This document shows, piece after piece, positions 21,661-35,100 of a stretch of DNA of 64,000 nt. The DNA is taken from positions 21,728,001-21,792,000 of the forward strand of contig NC_092671.1 of assembly GCF_964355755.1 (NCBI RefSeq), read 5' to 3'. Positions within the stretch are counted from its first letter, which is position 1. The number at the start of each line of letters is the position of its first letter. Both the position numbers and the translations under genes were made by a program. The notes under the pieces were generated by a model, which saw nothing but the letters and a program-made list of their open reading frames with translations, did not search any database and was not told the origin of the DNA. This DNA is from Antedon mediterranea (lineage: Eukaryota > Echinodermata > Crinoidea > Comatulida > Antedonidae).

Positions 21661-23921
21661 ATGTCTCCAAATGCGATTTGAAGGTATTCTAAGCACTTTG
21701 GTGTTTTTATGTTAACAAGTTTTTTCGAAAATCACAAAATGGTCTAAATTGTCTCCATATGCGATTTGAAGCTATTCTTAGCAGTTTGGTGTTTTTATGT
21801 TAAAAAGTTTTTTTCGAAAATCACAAAATGGTCTAAAACGTCTCCAAATGCGATTTGAAGCTATTCTAAGCACTTTGATGTTTTTGTGTGAAAAGTGTTA
21901 TCGAAATGCTCAAAATGGTCTAAAACGGTTTATAATGTGATTTTAACCACTTTGATGTTTTTGTGTAACCAAGTTTTTTCGAAAATCACTAATTGGTCTA
22001 AAATGTCTCCAAATTCGATTTGAAGCTATTCTTAGCACTTTGATGTTTTTATGTTAACAAGTTTTTTCGAAAATCACAAAATGGTCTAAAACGTCTCCAA
22101 ATGCGATTTGATGCTATTCTAAGCACTTTGGTGTTTTTATGTTAACAAGTTGTTTTCGAAAATCACAAAATGGTCTAAAACGTCTACAAATGCGATTGGA
22201 AGCTATTCTTAGCACTTTGATGTTTTTATGTTAACAAGTTTTTTCGAAAATCACAAAATGGTCTAAAATGTCTCCAAATGCGATTTGAAGGTATTCTAAG
22301 CACTTTGGTGTTTTTATGTTAACAAGTTTTTTCGAAAATCACAAAATGGTCTAAATTGTCTCCATATGCGATTTGAAGCTATTCTTAGCAGTTTGGTGTT
22401 TTTATGTTAAAAAGTTTTTTTCGAAAATCACAAAATGGTCTAAAACGTCTCCAAATGCGATTTGAAGCTATTCTAAGCACTTTGATGTTTTTGTGTGAAA
22501 AGTGTTATCGAAATGCTCAAAATGGTCTAAAACGGTTTATAATGTGATTTTAACCACTTTGATGTTTTTGTGTAACCAAGTTTTTTCGAAAATCACTAAT
22601 TGGTCTAAAATGTCTCCAAATTCGATTTGAAACTATTCTTAGCACTTTGATGTTTTTATGTTAACAAGTTTTTTCGAAAATCACAAAATGGTCTAAAACG
22701 TCTCCAAATGCGATTTGAAGCTATTCTAAGCACTTTGGTGTTTTGTGTGAAAAAGTTTTTTCGAAATGCTCAAAATGGTCTAAAACGTTTTTAAATACGA
22801 TATTAAGCTATATTGTGCTCTTTGATGTTTTTGTGTGAAAAGTGTTATCGATATGCTCAAAATGGTCTAAAACGGTTTATAATGTGATTTTAAGCACTTT
22901 GATGTTTTTGCGTAACCAAGTTTCATCGAAATGCACAAAATGGTCTAAAACGTCTCCAAATGCGATTTGAAGCTATTCTAATCACTTTGATGTTTTTGTG
23001 TTAACAAGTTTTTTCGAAAATCACAAAATGGTCTAAAACGTCTCCAAATGCGATTTGAAGCTATTCTAAACATTTTGGTGTTTTTATGTTAACAAGTTTT
23101 TTCGAAAATCACAAAATGGTCTAAAACGTCTCCAAATGCGATTTGAAGCTATTCTAAGCACTTTGGTGTTTTTATGTTAACAAGTTTTTTCGAAAATCAC
23201 AAAATGGTCTAAAACGTCTCCTAATGCGATTTGAAGCTATTCTAAGCACTTTGGTGTTTTTATGTTAACAAGTTTTTTCGAAAATCACAAAATGGTCTAA
23301 AACGTCTCCAAATGCGATTTGAAGCTATTCTGTACACTTTGATGTTTTTATGTTAACAAGTTTTTTCGAAAATCACAAAATGGTCTAAAACGTCTCCAAA
23401 TGCGATTTGAAGGTATTCTAAGCACTTTGGTGTTTTGTGTGAAAAAGTTTTGTCGAAAATCACAAAATGGTCTAAAACGTCTCCAAATGCGATTTGAAGC
23501 TATTCTAAGCACTTTGGTGTTTTGTGTAAAAAGTTTTATGGATATGCTCAAAATGGTCTAAAACGGTTTATAATGTGATTTTAAGCACATTGATGTTTTT
23601 GCGTAACCAAGTTTCATCGAAATGCACAAAATGGTCTAAAACGTCTCCAAATGCGATTTGAAGCTATTCTAATCACTTTGGTGTTTTTATGTTAACAAGT
23701 TTTTTCGAAAATCACAAAATGGTCTAAAACGTCTCCAAATGCGATTTGAAGCTATTCTAATCACTTTGGTGTTTTTATGTTAACAAGTTTTTTCGAAAAT
23801 CACAAAATGGTCTAAAACGTCTCCAAATGCGATTTGAAGCTATTCTAATCACTTTGGTGTTTTTGTGTTAACAAGTTTTTTCGAAAATCACAAAATGGTC
23901 TAAAACGTCTCCAAATGCGAT

Positions 23922-25730
23922 TTGAAGCTATTCTGTACACTTTGATGTTTTTATGTTAACAAGTTTTTTCGAAAATCACAAAATGGTCTAAAACGTCTCC
24001 AAATGCGATTTGAAGGTATTCTAAGCACTTTGGTGTTTTGTGTGAAAAAGTGTTATCGATATGCTCAAAATGGTCTAAAACGGTTTATAATGTGATTTTA
24101 AGCACTTTGATGTTTTTGCGTAACCAAGTTTCATCGAAATGCACAAAATGGTCTAAAACGTCTCCAAATGCGATTTGAAGCTATTCTAATCACTTTGGTG
24201 TTTTTATGTTAACAAGTTTTTTCGAAAATCACAAAATGGTCTAAAACGTCTCCAAATGCGATTTGAAGCTATTCTAATCACTTTGGTGTTTTTGTGTTAA
24301 CAAGTTTTTTCGAAAATCACAAAATGGTCTAAAACGTCTCCAAATGCGATTTGAAGCTATTCTAAACATTTTGGTGTTTTTATGTTAACAAGTTTTTTCG
24401 AAAATCACAAAATGGTTTAAAACGTCTCCAAATGCGATTTGAAGCTATTCTAAGCACTTTGGTGTTTTTATGTTAACAAGTTTTTTCGAAAATCACAAAA
24501 TGGTCTAAAACGTCTCCAAATGCGATTTGAAGCTATTCTGTACACTTTGATGTTTTTATGTTAACAAGTTTTTTCGAAAATCACAAAATGGTCTAAAACG
24601 TCTCCCAATGCGATTTGAAGCTATTCTAAGCACTTTGGTGTTTTTATGTTAACAAGTTTTTTCGAAAATCACAAAATTGTCTAAAACGTCTCCAAATGCG
24701 ATTTGAAGCTATTCTGTAAACTTTGATGTTTTTATGTTAACAAGTTTTTTCGAAAATCACAAAATTGTCTAAAACCTCTCCAAATGCGATTTGAAGGTAT
24801 TCTAAGCACTTTGGTGTTTTGTGTGAAAAAGTTTTGTCGAAATGCTCAAAATGGTCTAAAACGTTTTTAAATAGGATATTAAGCTATATTGTGAACTTTG
24901 ATGTTTTTGTGTGAAAAGTGTTATCGAAATGCTCAAATGGTCTAAAACGGTTTATAATGTGATTTTAAGCACTTTGATGTTTTTGTGTAACCAAGTTTCA
25001 TCGAAATGCACAAAATGGTCTAAAACGTCTCCAAATGCGATTTGAAGCTATTCTAAGAACTTTGGTGTTTTTATGTTAACAAGTTTTTTTGAAAATTACA
25101 AAATGGTCTAAAACGTCTCCAAATGCGATTTGAAGCTATTATTTATTTATTTATTTTTATTTTATTTTATGTCTTTAGGCACTGTGGCCAAGGATTACCA
25201 ATAGTGAATTAATCACTGTCCTATCAGATAGGTGGTAATCCCCCTGATACAGAGGCTATTGTGTGAACCAGTTCACCGGGGTAACCCCCTACTCTTTTTC
25301 GAATAATGAACTGGGTTCTTTAAAGTACACACATGTTATAACTGTGTACACTGGACCTACGGTTTATAGTCCTTATCCGAGAAGACTTGTTCCACCACCA
25401 GAACTAGGAGCGAGTCGGCCTCGAACCCTTGCCGATGTTGTTGTTGGCTCTTTAGGTACGATAAACGGCGCCCCTGCCTTAACCGCTCGGCCATATTCTA
25501 AGCACTTTGGTGTTTTTATGTTAACAAGTTTTTTCGAAAATCCCAAAATGGTCTAAAACGTCTCCAAATGCGATTTGAAGCTTTTCTAAACACTTTGGTG
25601 TTTTTATGTTAACAGGTTTTTTAGAAAATCACAAAATGGTCTAAAACGTCTCCAAATGCGATTTGAAGCTATTTTAAGAACTTTGTTTTTTTTATGTTAA
25701 CAAGTTTTTTCGAAAATCACAAAATGGTCT
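23922..25730 (-). repeat. 1.8-kb SINE-carrying segmental copy, second
   Basis: Partner of 19850-21660. It continues to the right as the inverted partner of block 1: about 24580-26640 mirrors about 3031-5090 (positions sum to 29670), including the monomers next to the foldback element. Confidence 0.8.
25141..25493 (-). mobile_element. tRNA-derived SINE, copy 3 (inverted)
   Basis: Same element and junction as copies 1 and 2 (net insertion 25137-25493, 357 bp). It lies 4073 bp from copy 2 within a direct duplication and is the exact mirror of copy 1 (positions sum to 29670). Rare variants next to it, such as CCCAATGCG at 24604 and CTGTAAAC near 24714, occur also beside copies 1 and 2. Confidence 0.85.
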
Positions 25731-28010
25731 AAAACGTCTCCAAATGCGATTTGAAGCTATTCTAAGCACTTTGGTGTTTTTATGTTAACAAGTTTTTTCG
25801 AAAATCACAAAATGGTCTAAAACGTCTCCTAATGCGATTTGAAGCTATTCTAAGCACTTTGGTGTTTTTATGTTAACAAGTTTTTTCGAAAATCACAAAA
25901 TGGTCTAAAACGTCTCCAAATGCGATTTGAAGCTATTCTAAGCACTTTGGTGTTTTTATGTTAACAAGTTTTTTCGAAAATCACAAAATGGTCTAAAACG
26001 TCTCCAAATGCGATTTGAAGCTATTCTGTACACTTTGATGTTTTTATGTTAACAAGTTTTTTCGAAAATCACAAAATGGTCTAAAACGTCTCCAAATGCG
26101 ATTTGAAGGTATTCTAAGCACTTTGGTGTTTTGTGTGAAAAAGTTTTGTCGAAAATCACAAAATGGTCTAAAACGTCTCCAAATGCGATTTGAAGCTATT
26201 CTAAGCACTTTGGTGTTTTGTGTAAAAAGTGTTATCGATATGCTCAAAATGGTCTAAAACGGTTTATAATGTGATTTTAAGCACTTTGATGTTTTTGCGT
26301 AACCAAGTTTCATCGAAATGCACAAAATGGTCTAAAACGTCTCCAAATGCGATTTGAAGCTATTCTAATCACTTTGGTGTTTTTATGTTAACAAGTTTTT
26401 TCGAAAATCACAAAATGGTCTAAAACGTCTCCAAATGCGATTGGAAGCTATTCTTAGCACTTTGATGTTTTTATGTTAACAAGTTTTTTCGAAAATCACA
26501 AAATGGTCTAAAATGTCTCCAAATGCGATTTGAAGGTATTCTAAGCACTTTGGTGTTTTTATGTTAACAAGTTTTTTCGAAAATCACAAAATGGTCTAAA
26601 TTGTCTCCATATGCGATTTGAAGCTATTCTTAGCAGTTTGGTGTTTTTATGTTAAAAAGTTTTTTTCGAAAATCACAAAATGGTCTAAAACGTCTCCAAA
26701 TGCGATTTGAAGCTATTCTAAGCACTTTGATGTTTTTGTGTGAAAAGTGTTATCGAAATGCTCAAAATGGTCTAAAACGGTTTATAATGTGATTTTAACC
26801 ACTTTGATGTTTTTGTGTAACCAAGTTTTTTCGAAAATCACTAATTGGTCTAAAATGTCTCCAAATTCGATTTGAAGCTATTCTTAGCACTTTGATGTTT
26901 TTATGTTAACAAGTTTTTTCGAAAATCACAAAATGGTCTAAAACGTCTCCAAATGCGATTTGAAGCTATTCTGTACACTTTGGTGTTTTGTGTGAAAAAG
27001 TTTTGTCGAAATGCTCAAAATGGTTTAAAACGTTTTTAAATACGATATTAAGCTATTTTGTGCTCTTTGATGTTTTTGTGTGAAATGTGTTATCGAAATG
27101 CTCAAAATGGTCTAAAACGGTTTATAATGTGATTTTATCCACTTTGATGTTTTTGTGTAACCAAGTTTTTTCGAAAATCACAAATTGGTCTAAAACGTCT
27201 CCAAATGCGATTTGAAGCTATTCTAAGCACTTTGGTGTTTTTATGTTAACAAGTTGTTTTCGAAAATCACAAAATGGTCTAAAACGTCTCCAAATGCGAT
27301 TGGAAGCTATTCTTAGCACTTTGATGTTTTTATGTTAACAAGTTTTTTCGAAAATCACAAAATGGTCTAAAATGTCTCCAAATGCGATTTGAAGGTATTC
27401 TAAGCACTTTGGTGTTTTTATGTTAACAAGTTGTTTTCGAAAATCACAAAATGGTCTAAAACGTCTCCAAATGCGATTGGAAGCTATTCTTAGCACTTTG
27501 ATGTTTTTATGTTAACAAGTTTTTTCGAAAATCACAAAATGGTCTAAAATGTCTCCAAATGCGATTTGAAGGTATTCTAAGCACTTTGGTGTTTTTATGT
27601 TAACAAGTTTTTTCGAAAATCACAAAATGGTCTAAATTGTCTCCATATGCGATTTGAAGCTATTCTTAGCAGTTTGGTGTTTTTATGTTAAAAAGTTTTT
27701 TTCGAAAATCACAAAATGGTCTAAAACGTCTCCAAATGCGATTTGAAGCTATTCTAAGCACTTTGATGTTTTTGTGTGAAAAGTGTTATCGAAATGCTCA
27801 AAATGGTCTAAAACGGTTTATAATGTGATTTTAACCACTTTGATGTTTTTGTGTAACCAAGTTTTTTCGAAAATCACTAATTGGTCTAAAATGTCTCCAA
27901 ATGCGATTTGAAGCTATTCTTAGCACTTTGATGTTTTTATGTTAACAAGTTTTTTCGAAAATCACAAAATGGTCTAAAACGTCTCCAAATGCGATTTGAA
28001 GCTATTCTAA

Positions 28011-28020
28011 GCACTTTAGA
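28011..28020. other. Tail-to-tail orientation switch
   Basis: The minus-orientation array ends in TTCTAAGCACTTT and the plus-orientation array starts TTTAGACCATTTTG. The TTT at 28015-28017 belongs to both, a 3-bp microhomology. There is no spacer and no foreign sequence. The inverted duplication is not centred on this point: 28018 pairs with about 24330, leaving about 3.7 kb of minus-orientation array unpaired. Confidence 0.85.
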
Positions 28021-29176
28021 CCATTTTGTGATTTTCGAAAAAACTTGTTAACACAAAAACACCAAAGTGATTAGAATAGCTTCAAATCGCATTTGGAGAC
28101 GTTTTAGACCATTTTGTGATTTTCGAAAAAACTTGTTAACATAAAAACACCAAAGTGATTAGAATAGCTTCAAATCGCATTTGGAGACGTTTTAGACCAT
28201 TTTGTGCATTTCGATGAAACTTGGTTACGCAAAAACATCAAAGTGCTTAAAATCACATTATAAACCGTTTTAGACCATTTTGAGCATATCGATAACACTT
28301 TTTCACACAAAACACCAAAGTGCTTAGAATACCTTCAAATCGCATTTGGAGACGTTTTAGACCATTTTGTGATTTTCGAAAAAACTTGTTAACATAAAAA
28401 CATCAAAGTGTACAGAATAGCTTCAAATCGCATTTGGAGACGTTTTAGACCATTTTGTGATTTTCGAAAAAACTTGTTAACACAAAAACACCAAAGTGAT
28501 TAGAATAGCTTCAAATCGCATTTGGAGACGTTTTAGACCATTTTGTGATTTTCGAAAAAACTTGTTAACATAAAAACACCAAAGTGATTAGAATAGCTTC
28601 AAATCGCATTTGGAGACGTTTTAGACCATTTTGTGATTTTCGAAAAAACTTGTTAACATAAAAACACCAAAGTGATTAGAATAGCTTCAAATCGCATTTG
28701 GAGACGTTTTAGACCATTTTGTGCATTTCGATGAAACTTGGTTACGCAAAAACATCAATGTGCTTAAAATCACATTATAAACCGTTTTAGACCATTTTGA
28801 GCATATCCATAAAACTTTTTACACAAAACACCAAAGTGCTTAGAATAGCTTCAAATCGCATTTGGAGACGTTTTAGACCATTTTGTGATTTTCGACAAAA
28901 CTTTTTCACACAAAACACCAAAGTGCTTAGAATACCTTCAAATCGCATTTGGAGACGTTTTAGACCATTTTGTGATTTTCGAAAAAACTTGTTAACATAA
29001 AAACATCAAAGTGTACAGAATAGCTTCAAATCGCATTTGGAGACGTTTTAGACCATTTTGTGATTTTCGAAAAAACTTGTTAACATAAAAACACCAAAGT
29101 GCTTAGAATAGCTTCAAATCGCATTAGGAGACGTTTTAGACCATTTTGTGATTTTCGAAAAAACTTGTTAACATAA

Positions 29177-32100
29177 AAACACCAAAGTGCTTAGAATAGC
29201 TTCAAATCGCATTGGGAGACGTTTTAGACCATTTTGTGATTTTCGACAAAACTTTTTCACACAAAACACCAAAGTGCTTAGAATACCTTCAAATCGCATT
29301 TGGAGACGTTTTAGACCATTTTGTGATTTTCGAAAAAACTTGTTAACATAAAAACACCAAAGTGCTTAGAATAGCTTCAAATCGCATTTGGAGACGTTTT
29401 AAACCATTTTGTGATTTTCGAAAAAACTTGTTAACATAAAAACACCAAAATGTTTAGAATAGCTTCAAATCGCATTTGGAGACGTTTTAGACCATTTTGT
29501 GATTTTCGAAAAAACTTGTTAACACAAAAACACCAAAGTGATTAGAATAGCTTCAAATCGCATTTGGAGACGTTTTAGACCATTTTGTGATTTTCGAAAA
29601 AACTTGTTAACATAAAAACACCAAAGTGATTAGAATAGCTTCAAATCGCATTTGGAGACGTTTTAGACCATTTTGTGCATTTCGATGAAACTTGGTTACG
29701 CAAAAACATCAAAGTGCTTAAAATCACATTATAAACCGTTTTAGACCATTTTGAGCATATTGATAACACTTTTTCACACAAAACACCAAAGTGCTTAGAA
29801 TACCTTCAAATCGCATTTGGAGACGTTTTAGACCATTTTGTGATTTTCGAAAAAACTTGTTAACATAAAAACATCAAAGTGTACAGAATAGCTTCAAATC
29901 GCATTTGGAGACGTTTTAGACCATTTTGTGATTTTCGAAAAAACTTGTTAACATAAAAACACCAAAGTGCTTAGAATAGCTTCAAATCGCATTTGGAGAC
30001 GTTTTAGACCATTTTGTGATTTTCGAAAAAACTTGTTAACATAAAAACACCAAAGTGCTTAGAATAGCTTCAAATCGCATTTGGAGACGTTTTAGACCAT
30101 TTTGTGATTTTCGAAAAAACTTGTTAACATAAAAACACCAAAATGTTTAGAATAGCTTCAAATCGCATTTGGAGACGTTTTAGACCATTTTGTGATTTTC
30201 GAAAAAACTTGTTAACACAAAAACACCAAAGTGATTAGAATAGCTTCAAATCGCATTTGGAGACGTTTTAGACCATTTTGTGCATTTCGATGAAACTTGG
30301 TTACGCAAAAACATCAAAGTGCTTAAAATCACATTATAAACCGTTTTAGACCATTTTGAGCATATCGATAACACTTTTCACACAAAAACATCAAAGAGCA
30401 CAATATAGCTTAATATCGTATTTAAAAACGTTTTAGACCATTTTGAGCATTTCGACAAAACTTTTTCACACAAAACACCAAAGTGCTTAGAATAGCTTCA
30501 AATCGCATTTGGAGACGTTTTAGACCATTTTGTGATTTTCGAAAAAACTTGTTAACATAAAAACATCAAAGGGCTAAGAATAGCTTCAAATCGCATTTGG
30601 AGACATTTTAGACCAATTAGTGATTTTCGAAAAAACTTGGTTACACAAAAACATCAAAGTGGTTAAAATCACATTATAAACCGTTTTAGACCATTTTGAG
30701 CATTTCGATAACACTTTTTACACAAAAACATCAAAGTCCTTAGAATAGCTTCAAATCGCATTTGGAGACGTTTTAGAACATTTTGTGATTTTCGAAAAAA
30801 CTTGTTAACATAAAAACACCAAAGTGCTTAGAATACCTTCAAATCGCATTTGGAGACGTTTTAGACCATTTTGTGATTTTCCAAAAAACTTGTTAACATA
30901 AAAACATCAAAGTGTACAGAATAGCTTCAAATCGCATTTGGAGACGTTTTAGACCATTTTGTGATTTTCGAAAAAACTTGTTAACATAAAAACACCAAAG
31001 TGCTTAGAATAGCTTCAAATCGCATTAGGAGACGTTTTAGACCATTTTGTGATTTTCGAAAAAACTTGTTAACATAAAAACACCAAAGTGCTTAGAATAG
31101 CTTCAAATCGCATTTGGAGACGTTTTAGACCATTTTGTGATTTTCGAAAAAACTTGTTAACATAAAAACACCAAAATGTTTAGAATAGCTTCAAATCACA
31201 TTTGGAGACGTTTTAGACCATTTTGTGATTTTCGAAAAAACTTGTTAACACAAAAACACCAAAGTGATTAGAATAGCTTCAAATCGCATTTGGAGACGTT
31301 TTAGACCAATTTGTGCATTTCGATGAAACTTGGTTACGCAAAAACATCAAAGTGCTTAAAATCACATTATAAACCGTTTTAGACCATTTTGAGCATATCG
31401 ATAACACTTTTCACACAAAAACATCAAAGAGCACAATATAGCTTAATATCTTATTTAAAAACGTTTTAGACCATTTTGAGCATTTCGACAAAACTTTTTC
31501 ACACAAAACACCAAAGTGCTTAGAATAGCTTCAAATCGCATTTGGAGACGTTTTAGACCATTTTGTGATTTTCGAAAAAACTTGTTAACATAAAAACATC
31601 AAAGTGCTAAGAATAGCTTCAAATCGCATTTGGAGACATTTTAGACCAATTAGTGATTTTCGAAAAAACTTGGTTACACAAAAACATCAAAGTGGTTAAA
31701 ATCACATTATAAACCGTTTTAGACCATTTTGAGCATTTCGATAACACTTTTCACACAAAAACATCAAAGTGCTTAGAATAGCTTCAAATCGCATTTGGAG
31801 ACGTTTTAGACCATTTTGTGATTTTCGAAAAAAACTTTTTAACATAAAAACACCAAACTGCTAAGAATAGCTTCAAATCGCATATGGAGACAATTTAGAC
31901 CATTTTGTGATTTTCGAAAAAACTTGTTAACATAAAAACACCAAAGTGCTAAGAATAGCTTCAAATCGCATATGGAGACAATTTAGATCATTTTGTGATT
32001 TTCGAAAAAACTTGTTAACATAAAAACACCAAAGTGCTTAGAATACCTTCATATCGCATTTGGAGACGTTTAAGACCATTTTGTGATTTTCGAAAAAACT

Positions 32101-35100
32101 TGTTAACATAAAAACACCAAAGTGCTTAGAATAGCTTCAATTCGCATTTGGAGACGTTTTAGACCAATTTGTGATTTTCGAAAAAACTTGGTTACACAAA
32201 AACATCAAAGTGGATAAAAGCACATTATAAACCGTTTTAGACCATTTTGAGCATTTCGATAACACATTTCACACAAAAACATCAAAGAGCACAAAATAGC
32301 TTAATATCGTATTTAAAAACGTTTTAAACCATTTTGAGCATTTCGACAAAACTTTTTCACACAAAACACCAAAGTGTACAGAATAGCTTCAAATCGCATT
32401 TGGAGACGTTTTAGACCATTTTGTGATTTTCGAAAAAACTTGTTAACACAAAAACACCAAAGTGATTAGAATAGCTTCAAATCGCATTTGGAGACGTTTT
32501 AGACCATTTTGTGCATTTCGATGAAACTTGGTTACGCAAAAACATCAAAGTGCTTAAAATCACATTATAAACCGTTTTAGACCATTTTGAGCATATCGAT
32601 AACACTTTTCACACAAAAACATCAAAGAGCACAATATAGCTTAATATCGTATTTAAAAACGTTTTAGACCATTTTGAGCATTTCGACAAAACTTTTTCAC
32701 ACAAAACACCAAAGTGCTTAGAATAGCTTCAAATCGCATTTGGAGACGTTTTAGACCATTTTGTGATTTTCGAAAAAACTTGTTAACATAAAAACATCAA
32801 AGGGCTAAGAATAGCTTCAAATCGCATTTGGAGACATTTTAGACCAATTAGTGATTTTCGAAAAAACTTGGTTACACAAAAACATCAAAGTGGTTAAAAT
32901 CACATTATAAACCGTTTTAGACCATTTTGAGCATTTCGATAACACTTTTTACACAAAAACATCAAAGTCCTTAGAATAGCTTCAAATCGCATTTGGAGAC
33001 GTTTTAGAACATTTTGTGATTTTCGAAAAAACTTGTTAACATAAAAACACCAAAGTGCTTAGAATACCTTCAAATCGCATTTGGAGACGTTTTAGACCAT
33101 TTTGTGATTTTCCAAAAAACTTGTTAACATAAAAACATCAAAGTGTACAGAATAGCTTCAAATCGCATTTGGAGACGTTTTAGACCATTTTGTGATTTTC
33201 GAAAAAACTTGTTAACATAAAAACACCAAAGTGCTTAGAATAGCTTCAAATCGCATTAGGAGACGTTTTAGACCATTTTGTGATTTTCGAAAAAACTTGT
33301 TAACATAAAAACACCAAAGTGCTTAGAATAGCTTCAAATCGCATTTGGAGACGTTTTAGACCATTTTGTGATTTTCGAAAAAACTTGTTAACATAAAAAC
33401 ACCAAAATGTTTAGAATAGCTTCAAATCACATTTGGAGACGTTTTAGACCATTTTGTGATTTTCGAAAAAACTTGTTAACACAAAAACACCAAAGTGATT
33501 AGAATAGCTTCAAATCGCATTTGGAGACGTTTTAGACCAATTTGTGCATTTCGATGAAACTTGGTTACGCAAAAACATCAAAGTGCTTAAAATCACATTA
33601 TAAACCGTTTTAGACCATTTTGAGCATATCGATAACACTTTTCACACAAAAACATCAAAGAGCACAATATAGCTTAATATCTTATTTAAAAACGTTTTAG
33701 ACCATTTTGAGCATTTCGACAAAACTTTTTCACACAAAACACCAAAGTGCTTAGAATAGCTTCAAATCGCATTTGGAGACGTTTTAGACCATTTTGTGAT
33801 TTTCGAAAAAACTTGTTAACATAAAAACATCAAAGTGCTAAGAATAGCTTCAAATCGCATTTGGAGACATTTTAGACCAATTAGTGATTTTCGAAAAAAC
33901 TTGGTTACACAAAAACATCAAAGTGGTTAAAATCACATTATAAACCGTTTTAGACCATTTTGAGCATTTCGATAACACTTTTCACACAAAAACATCAAAG
34001 TGCTTAGAATAGCTTCAAATCGCATTTGGAGACGTTTTAGACCATTTTGTGATTTTCGAAAAAAACTTTTTAACATAAAAACACCAAACTGCTAAGAATA
34101 GCTTCAAATCGCATATGGAGACAATTTAGACCATTTTGTGATTTTCGAAAAAACTTGTTAACATAAAAACACCAAAGTGCTAAGAATAGCTTCAAATCGC
34201 ATATGGAGACAATTTAGATCATTTTGTGATTTTCGAAAAAACTTGTTAACATAAAAACACCAAAGTGCTTAGAATACCTTCATATCGCATTTGGAGACGT
34301 TTAAGACCATTTTGTGATTTTCGAAAAAACTTGTTAACATAAAAACACCAAAGTGCTTAGAATAGCTTCAATTCGCATTTGGAGACGTTTTAGACCAATT
34401 TGTGATTTTCGAAAAAACTTGGTTACACAAAAACATCAAAGTGGATAAAAGCACATTATAAACCGTTTTAGACCATTTTGAGCATTTCGATAACACATTT
34501 CACACAAAAACATCAAAGAGCACAAAATAGCTTAATATCGTATTTAAAAACGTTTTAAACCATTTTGAGCATTTCGACAAAACTTTTTCACACAAAACAC
34601 CAAAGTGTACAGAATAGCTTCAAATCGCATTTGGAGACGTTTTAGACCATTTTGTGATTTTCGAAAAAACTTGTTAATATAAAAACACCAAAGTACTTAG
34701 AATAGCTTCAAATCGCATTTGGAGACGTTTTAGACCATTTTGTGATTTTCGAAAAAACTTGTTAACATAAAAACATCAAAGTGCTAAGAATAGCTTCCAA
34801 TCGCATTTGGAGACATTTTAGACCAATTTGTGATTTTCGAAAAAACTTGGTTACACAAAAACATCAAAGTGCTTAAAATCACATTATAAACCGTTTTAGA
34901 CCATTTTGAGCATTTCGATAACACATTTCACAAAAAAACATCAAAGAGCACAAAATAGCTTAATATCGTATTTAAAAACGTTTTAAACCATTTTGAGCAT
35001 TTCGACAAAACTTTTTCACACAAAACACCAAAGTGTTTAGAAAAGCTTCAAATCGCATTTGGAGACGTTTTAGACCATTTTGGGATTTTCGAAAAAACTT

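Larger units (their letters stand above)
8099..28017 (-). repeat. Satellite array, block 2 (minus orientation)
   Basis: The same monomers, read on the minus strand (CTCCAAATGCGATTTGAAGC on plus). The block is interrupted by the TIR element at 8532-10174 and by two SINE copies. The segment 8099 to about 20570 is the inverted partner of about 29177-42232. A further piece, about 23160-24330, pairs with 28018 to about 29180 (positions sum to 52348). The 1.8-kb segments 19850-21660 and 23922-25730 are direct copies, 4072-4073 bp apart, each holding one SINE. No gene. Confidence 0.95.
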
